Below, one piece after another: positions 27,201-33,581 of a stretch of DNA of 64,000 nucleotides. The position numbers and the translations under genes were made by a program. The stretch comes from Alligator mississippiensis. Lineage: Eukaryota; Chordata; Crocodylia; Alligatoridae. Location of the stretch: contig NC_081824.1 in assembly GCF_030867095.1 (NCBI RefSeq), forward strand, positions 138,475,433-138,539,432, written 5' to 3'. Each line of letters begins with the position of its first letter. The stretch's first letter is position 1. The notes under the pieces were generated by a model that was given only the letters and a program-made list of their open reading frames with translations, did no database searches and was not told where the DNA came from.

Positions 27201-27981
27201 ACTTTGGTTCCGGCCATTTTTATCAGCTGTGTTGCATTTTTTATTGCAACTTTTGTTTGAACTATTTACCTGAAGATCTTTTAAGCTAATCTATGAATGA
27301 CAATGGACTCATACAATCCCAGAGTCAGGAAAAGGACCCAATAGACTATCTAGCTCCTATTGGCCCTGGGGGAAGAGATTGTTTTCTGCAGTACTATTCT
27401 AGTTCAGGCAACATAGAGGAACATTTTCTTGCATAATCCCTACACCCTGGGTACTCCTCCATGGGACATGTTGCCAGGTAACGAAGTAATTGGAGGTAAT
27501 GGTTTAGAGCAGGCTGTGATGATAGGTACAGTAGAACCTAAGTTATCCAAGTGGTGTGCACCCTATTTGGTTTTCAGCAGGTTGCCAAATCGAGAGCCAC
27601 TTAGCTGTTTGCTGTGGCTTACACTTCAAAGGATGCTGCTTCTCCTGTCAGCTGAAGCACTGCCTGCTGTGGCTGTACTCCCTATTGGGTCACAAACTGG
27701 CATTGTCACAGAGACTGAACCCTGTGAAGAACCTGGGTATTACTGTTCTGTGTGGGTGTGTGTGTGTGCGTGCACACATGCATGTGTATGTATGTACCCA
27801 CGTACACAAGGAACAGTTTAAATGGCAAAAATATGTTAGCTATTCAATGATTCACTTTGGTGAGCAGGAAGAAGAGTAGACCTGTGGCATTTTTTTCTCC
27901 CCCCACTGGAGTCCATGCAGCTTAGACTTGTGATTGCTGACCGTTTTGTGTGTCTTTCAGGTTTGCACAGATGAAGAATGA
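102..27981 (+). CDS. MAP3K4: MAP3K4 (MEKK4) C-terminal part, eleven exons, partial at 5' end
   Basis: Mitogen-activated protein kinase kinase kinase 4, a cytoplasmic Ser/Thr kinase that phosphorylates MKK3/6 and MKK4/7 and so drives p38 and JNK signalling; GADD45 proteins are known activators. Exons read here: 102-218, 6864-6964, 7694-7774, 9287-9478, 10392-10462, 13087-13203, 17569-17728, 23328-23450, 24333-24439, 25781-25960, 27961-27981. All have AG/GT borders and phases that join without a shift, giving about 422 residues. Kinase landmarks are all present: glycine loop [12 protein letters not shown] lysine, HRDIKGAN catalytic loop, DFG, APE and a C-terminal VCTDEE. Near-identity to the known vertebrate protein makes the call firm. 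The N-terminal two thirds of the protein lies to the left of the window. No disabling change is seen, so the gene looks functional. Confidence 0.97.
712..1381. mobile_element. hAT-like nonautonomous DNA element with internal repeats
   Basis: Begins CAGGGGTGT and ends ACACTCCTG, which reads CAGGAGTGTCAAAC on the other strand: the terminal inverted repeat type of hAT transposons. The 8 bp flanks (TTCTCTAG and CTCTACAG) agree at 5 of 8 positions, so the target duplication is decayed. The GC-rich interior repeats phrases such as AGCTCTGTGCAGCTGCATG in both orientations, and this produces several spurious overlapping ORFs. Confidence 0.5.
2343..2541. mobile_element. hAT-like MITE with near-perfect 8 bp target duplication
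   Basis: Left end CAGGGCTGGTCAACCTG and right end, on the other strand, CAGTATCACCCAACCTTTTT. Flanking 8-mers are TGCTAGAG (2335-2342) and TGCTAGGG (2542-2549), a 7 of 8 match, as expected for hAT insertion. No transposase ORF. Confidence 0.6.
2603..2701. repeat. 99 bp palindromic repeat
   Basis: The arms start GAAGCAAGGTTTGTTTG on each strand and run about 37 bp with few mismatches, around a short loop. The arm core GATATCTTTTxxTGGACCA also occurs singly at about 10710-10740, so this is a repeat family rather than a local accident. Confidence 0.6.
3598..3880. repeat. Interspersed repeat, family A copy 1
   Basis: Shares with 8215-8540 the order TTCATTTAA, TCTGATCCCT, TTCCAACAAT or TCCCAACAAT, GCCA..AC..ATGTGCATGGCA or TATGCATGGCA, and a later CAGCTGATT block. 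Its ends are loosely inverted (CATTCATTTAAC near the left, GTTAAATGCAAGG near the right), which suggests a DNA transposon remnant. Confidence 0.45.
5415..5640 (+). repeat. tRNA-derived SINE-like repeat
   Basis: Contains CTAGTGGTTAAAGCACTTG (A-box-like) and GGATTCAAACCC (B-box-like), the layout of a tRNA-derived SINE head, followed by a tail shared with 22722-22920 (TGTTGAAA...GGGGCCAG...AGAGCAAG). It is not an intact tRNA gene: no foldable acceptor stem is seen. Confidence 0.5.
6864..6964 (+). CDS. MAP3K4: MAP3K4 exon, linker segment [12 protein letters not shown]
   Basis: Acceptor ...TTTGACAG at 6863, donor GTGATT at 6965. The exon encodes 33 complete residues starting [20 protein letters not shown] and ending SPTEERE, very close to the known MAP3K4 linker. 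The 101 nt length gives phase 2 in and phase 1 out, matching both neighbours. Confidence 0.96.
6965..7693 (+). other. MAP3K4: MAP3K4 intron, nothing further recognised
   Basis: Short intron of 729 bp. AT-rich, with a CTGT microsatellite-like stretch near 7026-7040; no element or gene identified. Confidence 0.8.
7694..7774 (+). CDS. MAP3K4: MAP3K4 exon, RRSWELRTL segment
   Basis: Acceptor TTTTTACAG ends at 7693 and donor GTAAAA starts at 7775. The exon encodes [20 protein letters not shown] followed by LINQTK. The [11 protein letters not shown] core is conserved in MAP3K4 and lies just before the kinase domain. Confidence 0.96.
7775..9286 (+). other. MAP3K4: MAP3K4 intron, largely repeat-derived
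   Basis: Holds the family A copy 2 repeat (8215-8540) and a GC-richer stretch to about 9180 with several spurious short ORFs. The triplicated TCAGATCAATTCAGATC-type run at 9210-9240 sits just before the acceptor. No gene seen. Confidence 0.75.
8215..8540. repeat. Interspersed repeat, family A copy 2, with hairpin
   Basis: Same family as 3598-3880. It has an inverted pair: CTGATCCCTCATTCCAACA at about 8251-8270 and TGTTGGAATGAGGGATCAG at about 8308-8326, a perfect 19 bp stem. The first copy lacks this second arm. Confidence 0.5.
9287..9478 (+). CDS. MAP3K4: MAP3K4 exon entering the kinase domain
   Basis: Acceptor TTTTATTAG at 9286, donor GTAAGT at 9479. It encodes the helix-rich segment with [20 protein letters not shown] and then [12 protein letters not shown], which opens the kinase domain. 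The final Gly of KIG is split G|GT with the next exon. The flanking intron just upstream (9210-9235) has a short repeated ATTCAGATC run that is not coding. Confidence 0.97.
9479..10391 (+). other. MAP3K4: MAP3K4 intron with MITE
   Basis: 913 bp intron that contains the hairpin MITE at 9906-10155. Nothing else recognised. Confidence 0.8.
9906..10155. mobile_element. Hairpin MITE
   Basis: Terminal inverted repeats GGGTGCGTCTACATGTG at the left and, on the other strand, GGGGGCACATCTACATGTGC at the right. Inside, TAATGCACAGTAGCCTATTT (about 9929) and its reverse complement (about 9989-10021) form a second long stem. No coding potential. It is a nonautonomous DNA transposon of uncertain superfamily; no clear target duplication seen. 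Confidence 0.65.
10392..10462 (+). CDS. MAP3K4: MAP3K4 exon, glycine-rich ATP loop and catalytic lysine
   Basis: Encodes [20 protein letters not shown] followed by [12 protein letters not shown] is the glycine-rich nucleotide-binding loop and the Lys of AMKE is the expected ATP-anchoring lysine of strand 3. Acceptor CTACAG at 10391, donor GTGAGT at 10463. Confidence 0.97.
10463..13086 (+). other. MAP3K4: MAP3K4 intron, AT-rich
   Basis: 2.6 kb intron. A diverged copy of the palindromic repeat arm lies around 10700-10740. The remainder is AT-rich with no recognisable element or ORF of coding character. Confidence 0.8.
13087..13203 (+). CDS. MAP3K4: MAP3K4 exon, kinase N-lobe helix C
   Basis: Encodes 39 residues from [20 protein letters not shown] to YFGVELHR, phase 0 on both sides. 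The Glu of ADELKIFEG corresponds to the helix C glutamate that pairs with the ATP lysine. Acceptor TTTTGCAG at 13086, donor GTAAGC at 13204. Confidence 0.97.
13795..15334 (+). mobile_element. CR1 LINE, 5'-truncated and decayed
   Basis: Encodes part of CR1 ORF2 in the + sense: [34 protein letters not shown], a DFKKAFD reverse transcriptase motif, [13 protein letters not shown] and FADDTKMWG. The frame is broken after about 14630 and continues in other frames at 14652 and 14800. Between the motif KMNMN and the [13 protein letters not shown] segment about 100 bp of the normal CR1 is missing. It ends with the CR1-type short 3' repeat ACTATGAAACTATGA. A dead copy. Confidence 0.93.
15378..15674. 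mobile_element. Possible hAT-like element
   Basis: Left end CAGGGTTAGCAGATTAGGGC; right end, on the other strand, CAGTGGGGTTGGTAACCTTT. The GGCC-rich start resembles common hAT MITE ends, but no clear target duplication was found. Confidence 0.35.
17569..17728 (+). CDS. MAP3K4: MAP3K4 exon, hinge and catalytic HRDIK
   Basis: Encodes [20 protein letters not shown] (hinge), then the helix E region and HGIVHRDIK, the catalytic loop with its proton-acceptor Asp. The exon ends after the first base of the following Gly codon. Acceptor CCACAG at 17568, donor GTAAAT at 17729. Confidence 0.97.
18500..21460 (-). mobile_element. Possible decayed retroelement, type uncertain
   Basis: On the - strand, broken reading frames suggest a gag-like protein: a Cys-pair segment ([15 protein letters not shown], about 21330-21250) upstream of a GTK-repeat area (about 20600-20540). 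This is reminiscent of the ORF1 of DIRS-type or similar elements, but stops are many and no reverse transcriptase or recombinase motif was found. Boundaries are guesses. Confidence 0.25.
22722..22920 (+). repeat. tRNA-derived SINE-like repeat
   Basis: Same family as 5415-5640: CTGGTGGTTAGAGCACTTG head, a GATTCATACCC B-box relative, then a shared tail with CTGTTGAAA and GGGGCCAGAGAG. Confidence 0.5.
23328..23450 (+). CDS. MAP3K4: MAP3K4 exon, DFG and activation segment
   Basis: Completes HRDIKGAN and carries the magnesium-binding DFG ([11 protein letters not shown]) and the activation-loop stretch [12 protein letters not shown]. Acceptor TTCCCAG at 23327, donor GTAAGA at 23451. Confidence 0.97.
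23451..24332 (+). other. MAP3K4: MAP3K4 short intron, mostly one duplicated segment
   Basis: 882 bp between the DFG exon and the APE exon. About two thirds is the inverted-duplication copy at 23669-24247. The remainder is unremarkable. Confidence 0.85.
23669..24247 (+). repeat. Inverted duplication, copy 1
   Basis: Matches the reverse complement of 31844-32425 along its whole length with only scattered differences by eye: it starts AGAACATAGCTTCC and ends TGTATCAGAC plus GGGGTTT. Neither edge shows inverted terminal repeats or a clear target duplication, so it is either a segmental duplication or a repeat family of unknown type. Confidence 0.9.
24333..24439 (+). CDS. MAP3K4: MAP3K4 exon, APE motif
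   Basis: Encodes [20 protein letters not shown] then [16 protein letters not shown]: the APE motif that closes the activation segment, and helix F with the conserved Asp of DIWSLG. Acceptor TTCCAAAG at 24332, donor GTAAGG at 24440. Confidence 0.97.
24440..25780 (+). other. MAP3K4: MAP3K4 intron, possible MITE remnant
   Basis: 1.3 kb. Around 24697-24945 there are phrases AGGTATGATTTACAC and GTGTAGACATACCTGAG, like the ends of the common GTATGTCTACAC-type MITE, but a full element is not clear. The rest is unassigned. Confidence 0.6.
25781..25960 (+). CDS. MAP3K4: MAP3K4 exon, kinase C-lobe end
   Basis: Sixty codons, [20 protein letters not shown] to LLDHPFVK, covering helices G to I and the conserved Arg of [10 protein letters not shown] near the end of the kinase fold. 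Acceptor GTTGCAG at 25780, donor GTTTGT at 25961, which is a weaker donor than its neighbours. Confidence 0.97.
25961..27960 (+). other. MAP3K4: MAP3K4 last intron
   Basis: 2.0 kb intron with a possible DNA transposon (26438-27018) and a TG-rich microsatellite at about 27753-27795. Nothing else recognised. Confidence 0.8.
26438..27018. mobile_element. Possible DNA transposon remnant
   Basis: The left part has TACAATATTCACCTGAATTC followed by AAGATGAG. The right end reads, on the other strand, ATATTGTATTTACCCAATTC followed by TAAGGCAAGG. These act as imperfect inverted ends of a type common in vertebrate hAT-like elements. The GC-rich interior has no transposase frame. Confidence 0.4.
27961..27981 (+). 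CDS. MAP3K4: MAP3K4 last coding exon
   Basis: After the acceptor GTCTTTCAG, six codons VCTDEE and a TGA stop. This short acidic tail is the known C-terminus of MAP3K4. Confidence 0.96.
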   Translation, partial: VCTDEE

Positions 27982-28530
27982 AGTTGCTCAGTCTCTGCCT
28001 TCTTGTTTCCTGGCAAAGCATCTGTTAATCAATCACTACTGTATGTAATATTTACATAAAGACTGTGCAGAGAAACAGTATAAAATTTAAACTTACCATG
28101 ACTGAAGACTGCACAAGTGACAAGCGTCACTTCTTCTGCTGCTCCCGTATGTTTTACTTGGCACATGTTGCTCCTGTAACAGTGTCCGCAAGTTTAAAGA
28201 AGCTGCATGTTTCAGTGAAAGTGCCATTACTACTGTATATGGACCATTACCTTTTTTGTTCTTTCTCCTGTTTCTCATTTGATTGAGAACTGTAAGTTAA
28301 TAGGTAGTATTTTTGAACTTTCTAGGTTCGAAAAAAGTTGTAGTGTTATCAGGCGTTATGGACCTTGTTTTTTAATCTCCTGTTTGTTGAGTGCACTGAC
28401 TGTGAACTTTTACTCTGTTTTTTTTTTTTTGTTTTTTTTTTGGGCCAGCTTCAGATTTGTTATGCAAAAGGCTGTTTAATGAAATTTAAAAAAAACAAGT
28501 TTTCTCAATAAATGGTTTATTTTAGGAAGT
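27982..28530 (+). other. MAP3K4: MAP3K4 3'UTR
   Basis: Untranslated tail from the stop codon to the inferred cleavage site about 18 nt after the AATAAA. It includes a T-run interrupted by G (about 28420-28440). No ORF of note. The 3' end is inferred from the poly(A) signal and the T/GT-rich sequence that follows (28531-28550), so the exact end is uncertain. Confidence 0.75.
28507..28512 (+). terminator. MAP3K4: MAP3K4 poly(A) signal AATAAA
   Basis: Canonical AATAAA about 525 nt after the MAP3K4 stop, followed within 25-40 nt by a T/GT-rich stretch that fits a downstream element. Confidence 0.8.
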
Positions 28531-30099
28531 TTTCTTCTGTGTCCTTTATTTCACTTGCTGGAGAGCCAGCTGATGTCTGTGACAAATACAAGACATTTTG
28601 AAGTGAAATGTGAACAATGAAGTTTTATTTCAGCATCTTTTTCATCTGAAAGGAAAGGGAAAATTTGGTCCCTTGGGCTGAAGTTTTCCTGAAGCTTTTC
28701 AGCTTTGGGCTGAAACTTTTCACAGTAGTCAATGCCACTGAGTTAACCAGCCATTATAAGTACCAGCCGAGTCCTTTTGTGATATCATTAAAAATGTTTT
28801 CAGAGTTCTCTTGCTTGCAGAGAGGTATGAATTGATACCTACAGGACTGTTCATTTATGACACCCAAGATTGCGGTGAAGTTAGTTTAATTCAGTGGGTA
28901 CATCCACCTAGTAGTGAAAGGTGAGTACAGCTTGGATAGCAAGCAGTACCCACGTCGGCTTCAGTCCAGCTAATACGTGTGTCAACAGCAGTGAAGGGTG
29001 GTGTCTCTGATGTGGCAGTTTGTTGCAGCAAGCTTGTTGACCAAGACATTTCCTGGAGGTGTTTTTATTTTGTTTTGTTTTGGTGTTTTTAAAAAAAAGA
29101 GCATGGGAGGCAAAGACAGGAAGCTGCTTAGCTGTGAAGATGTGTTTGGGTCTCTACAGCTGTACCACAGACATGGATAATCTTTGCAAACAAAAGTGAG
29201 TTTATGTCGCTGTCATTACTTTTAAAATGTTCTCTGAAACTTACAAAACAAGCAGGACTTAATTTATTTAGCTTCATTTTTTTACGCATTTCCCCTTTTT
29301 CTCCCAGTCAATAAAGCAGTAATCCCAACTCAACCACAACACCCTTAAAGTAATTTCAGGGAGGAGACCGCTGCTGAACTGCAACCTTGGAGGTTCTGTG
29401 GGACGTTCTCTCCTGGCAGAGCACCGACTCCATCAGGCACTTGTTCCGCAATCCTCCAGGCCGTCGCTGCTGCCAGCAGGGCAGCTCTATGGCTCCAACC
29501 GACTTGTCCCCCGGCACTGGGAAGAGGCTTAACAATCACATCAGATACGTTAATATTTTTGCATCTGTCAGAAATGACCAGAATAGGACCAGGTGGCAGG
29601 TTTTAACAAGGACCTTCCCCTCAAGTTTCCTATGCTGCATCGCACTTTCATGACTAGGTAACAGGAAGCTAACCACATATACTCAGATGTACTTTCCATC
29701 GTTGCATCTTTACTGAAGCCAGTTTGTGGCTCTCTAGCATGTTCACAAATGAGTTCAGTGTTTAAGAATTGTTTTTTGAAAACAAAAAAACCCTTTGTTT
29801 TAATAGAAGCTTGAAGTGTGTGTGGTAGGGAGGGGATGGGATGACAGGGGGGGGAAGGTGTTGAGTCAAATCTGTGAATCATACTGCCACAGCCTTTTTT
29901 TGTTTTGTCCACTTTTACCAGCAACACATTGTTGTAGTTCTGTGCATTTTGGCTGGTTTCCTCATGTCGGCCTCATTTTTTCCCATCTGTAAAATGGTTA
30001 CCTCCCTGACAGGAATGTTAAGAGCATATGAACTCACTTTGTCCTGAGCATCAACTGTTTGGAGACTGATTGAATATACTACTGACAAAAGACCCACAT
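28531..30099. other. Intergenic gap between convergent genes
   Basis: Between the MAP3K4 poly(A) site and the inferred AGPAT4 3' end. A GC-richer block at 29345-29540 has short open frames on both strands but no recognisable protein. Nothing else identified. Confidence 0.6.
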
Positions 30100-30122
30100 G
30101 GGTTGTACTTCAGCTTTTAAGT

Positions 30123-30128
30123 TTTATT
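30123..30128 (-). terminator. AGPAT4: Candidate AGPAT4 poly(A) signal
   Basis: AATAAA on the - strand about 3.4 kb after the AGPAT4 stop. A second AATAAA lies at 30265-30260. Either could serve; the choice needs transcript data. Confidence 0.35.
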
Positions 30129-31843
30129 TTGTATAAACAACTTAAGACTACTTTTGTTAAGGCAGTTGTAAAACATACAGTTTCTTGGGGTCAGGGGGAG
30201 GGCAAACACTGAGGCCTAACAAGACACTAATTCTCTTAACACAATAAAACCAGAACAGTTTTATTCTTTTTCAGTTTGACAACTACCTTTTTTTCTCCTT
30301 TTCTTATTAAAAGGCAGAATGGTGCATTACAGCTAACCCAGCAAAAGGCACCAACCAGGTGTTAAAAAGCAGTGGCAGGAGAATTGCTTAGTCAGACCAG
30401 CAACTTTTACAACGGTGGGCCAGTTGGCTTCAGCAACACAGAGGCAGTGGGGGAGGGAGGGCAGGGAGAGGGCTTTACCTGTGTCCCTGCCAGCATCTCG
30501 TAGCTGGGAGCTGTGCCCAGTGCAAGCACAGCTCGTAGGCAGAAGGTAACTAGCTGGGGCCAGGGAACTGGAAGCTGTTTCCATGCTGCTCCTATTTCTC
30601 CCTGTCCCTGCAGCTGGAAGCTGTGCCCAGGCTGCAGCCTTGGGGGAAGTTTGGGGTGGAGGGAAGTGGCAGTAGCATAGGCACAGCTTCCAGCTCCAGG
30701 GCAGCTGCTCATTTCCAGCATGGGTGCAGACACAGGCCAAACCCTGCAGTTCCATGGACTAGCTGTAGTCCATAGGTCATATGTTGCTGGCCCAGGCTGC
30801 TGTGCATCTGATGGTGTAATCCAGGCCTCCCATGTAACTCAGCAGGGCTTGTTGAAGGGCATGGAAGGAAGGATCTGGACTGAAATATTTTAGCCCATGT
30901 CATTACCAAATGTCTGTCCCAGAGGAAACAAGCCACATTTTCACTGACATGTATTAGTGGTCGCAGGGGGCACTGCACGCACTGAGAAGAAACAAATCTA
31001 GGACTCGAGGGTTAAGTATTTTTTAATCAACACCCTAGTGGCCCTTTAAAAGATGAAATACTGGGCAGAGTACCTCTTAACTAATGCAGTTGCTGTTCAG
31101 CTATGAGTAGCATATTCCTATGGTGTGAAGCAGACTTAAGATAGTCTTAGTGTTCGATCTGCAACAAGGCTTCATTGGCTGTTTTATTTACTCTGATGAG
31201 GTGGTATGAACAGCTTTTTACTCTCCCCTAGGGACTCTGTTTTCAAAATGATGTAGACAGGCTGTGTTACACACACTGGCTGCTGGGAGCTAAATGGTCC
31301 TTACTGTTGTCAGAAATATGTTGTCTGTGACCCTGCAGCACAGCTGATTGTCTAGCAGTAAGTTACTGTGCTATTCTAGTACAGCAATGGTGCAGCTGGC
31401 TTCTTCCTCCACCCCTATGAAAGTACTAAGCTCAGACAAAAGTAGAGTATCAACAGAAGAATGATTCGGTTGAATAAAACAATGAGGGCTGCAGTTGCAG
31501 TCTGCACACATTTACTTATTTTGGTGGACATGCAATTAGGCCCTACCCTTTCCCATTAAGGATCATATCATCTGACGCTTTATCAATTTCAAGCCAGCAT
31601 CAGTGAGATTAAGATTGGCACCAGTCACTCAGTCATGTTCCTCCCTTCGTGCTTCATAAACTGCCACCTAATATTAGGGAGATGGCAGCACTCCAGTGAT
31701 TCTTCATCAGTGAGGTGGTAGGAGATACTGAACAGCAAATGCCTAGTTCGTGGCACATACTGCACTGTTTTGCTATTTTTGTTTTTTCTAACTTACTTTT
31801 TGGTGGAATATTTTTTCATTGTAAAAGGTATTTTACCCCTTGC

Positions 31844-32425
31844 AAACCCTGTCTGATACATCTGCAGCAATTTACCACTAGCTACTCTTTGCTTGTTAGA
31901 ACATGTCAGTCACTGTTGTCTTGTTTTCTCAAGGAGTTGCAGCATATGCTTCTTTTATACTGAGATATTATGAAGATGCAAAAACTGCACATTTTCACTT
32001 ATTTTCCCTTTCTTAAAACAGAACAGCTGTGCAAAAGGACACTATATTATTTTGGTAAGGGTAGAGAGGATGGTGTCCTCTCAAAATGTGATGCTCCTGC
32101 AAAGTGCAGTCCCACAGTCTTGAATGCACATGCAGTTGTATGTCTCCAGAACTGTTACCCAGTTAGGAGGTCTTTATCCTCTGGGTGCAAAACTCATTGG
32201 GAACGTGTTGAGTCAAACAGATCTGATGCAACAGACCTCCACGGAGCTACAACCATTCACACTAGATCTTGTATTACCAAGCATGCTTAGAGAAAATAAG
32301 CATGTAAAAAAAACCCAAAACAATGTAGACGAGAAAGTTAAATATGGTTTGCTGTTTACATAGCCCAGAGGTACTGTACCGGAGTGTACAATGCATAAAG
32401 TGAGAGCTTTTGGAAGCTATGTTCT
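31844..32425 (-). repeat. Inverted duplication, copy 2
   Basis: Partner of 23669-24247, about 7.6 kb away in opposite orientation, in the probable AGPAT4 3'UTR. It begins AAACCCTGTCTGATACATC and ends GGAAGCTATGTTCT. Because AGPAT4 is read from the - strand, both genes would carry this segment in the same sense. Confidence 0.9.
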
Positions 32426-33489
32426 GGGACCTGAATTTTGCAGGGAGCTGAAACCAAGCCCTCCCCCCCACCTTACAAGGCCAAATGGAAAATGTCATGT
32501 ATATCCCAAAGAAGCAACAGAAGAGACAGATATAGAATGGGGAGGGGGTGAGTGGGCAATGTTTTTATTTGTTTTTTTAAACACACACTTATGGTTGCTT
32601 TGTTACAGTGCCTGCTGTTAGTTTCCTTTTCTACTGCTGCAGGCAGTGCCTCAATGCATTAATAAGTCTTTTCCAAGCTAGAAACTAGGTGGTTTCACCT
32701 GTATCAGTAGTATTCAGTCTATGCCTTCCTCCTAGTCCTAGTCATTATATGCCAGTGGGCTCAGGCCAGTCCAGAACTGGTCATTAGAACACTGATATAC
32801 TCGAAGCCCAATTCCACTTCCTACGATGCAACTGAAAAGCAGGGACAGACTTTTACACACTTGCATCCCTCCCTCCTTTGCCCTGCAGCAGAAGCTTGGT
32901 CTATGGATCTCATATGAAGGCTTTATACATACAGAAGAACTCTTGAAACTCTTTTGCTCCAGCAGGGTTATTTCAGTCAGATTGTAGTGTAACCAAGTAA
33001 AGCATCACCTTGTATTTAACAGTGACATTATTACATTGTGAATGCACAGTCTAGCTGTAAACAGGCATCCATCTTAATCTTCTGGCAATGAAGTCTCCTC
33101 TGACCTAGTCTGCCATTCTTTAGAGCAGGTTGAGAAGAGCCTGCTGTCACCCCCAAGCCAATGCCCAGGTGAGCCTTTTGCTGTACTCACACTAGATGCA
33201 TGTTTTTCCTCAACCTACAAGAGACGTCATATGAAACCAACCAAAATAGATGCACGCAAACCCAGTGTGAAAAGGGGACTGGAACAAGTGCATGTCTCAC
33301 CAACTGTGAAATTCCAGGTCAAAACCCTAGAGTGGGGAAAAAAGTAGAAATAAAGAGCACAAATTCAGGTAACTACAGCAGCCATTCACCCCATCCTGCC
33401 TTCCTCTCACTTGAAGGACCATGATATGCACTTTAAAGTTTTCAGAAGTTGCATCTGTTCCCTTTGGATTGAAGCAGTCTCTGGAGCTA

Positions 33490-33581
33490 TTACTTGTGTT
33501 TCTGCTTGTTGTCGTTGTTGCCGTAGGTAGAGCCCTTGTTGATTTCTGTCACCCCAATCATCCATCGGACACCAACAGAAG
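33490..33581 (-). CDS. AGPAT4: AGPAT4 last coding exon
   Basis: Acceptor CTTTGCAG on the - strand, then ASVGVRWMIGVTEINKGSTY, GNNDNKQKHK and TAA. The exon is too short to appear as a long ORF but matches the known C-terminus and completes the Ala codon from the previous exon. Confidence 0.94.

Larger units (their letters stand above)
30100..33489 (-). other. AGPAT4: Probable AGPAT4 3'UTR
   Basis: Sequence after the AGPAT4 stop on the - strand. Mammalian AGPAT4 mRNAs have long 3'UTRs. Two AATAAA signals on the - strand, at 30265-30260 and 30128-30123, are plausible ends, which would give roughly 3.2-3.4 kb. This span includes one copy of the 580 bp inverted duplication (31844-32425) and a GC-richer repeat-like piece around 30390-30800. 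The extent is inferred only from signals. Confidence 0.45.

Noticed and set aside
29345..29653. GC-richer block with short ORFs on both strands between the two genes
   Set aside because: No recognisable protein, splice sites or RNA gene features.
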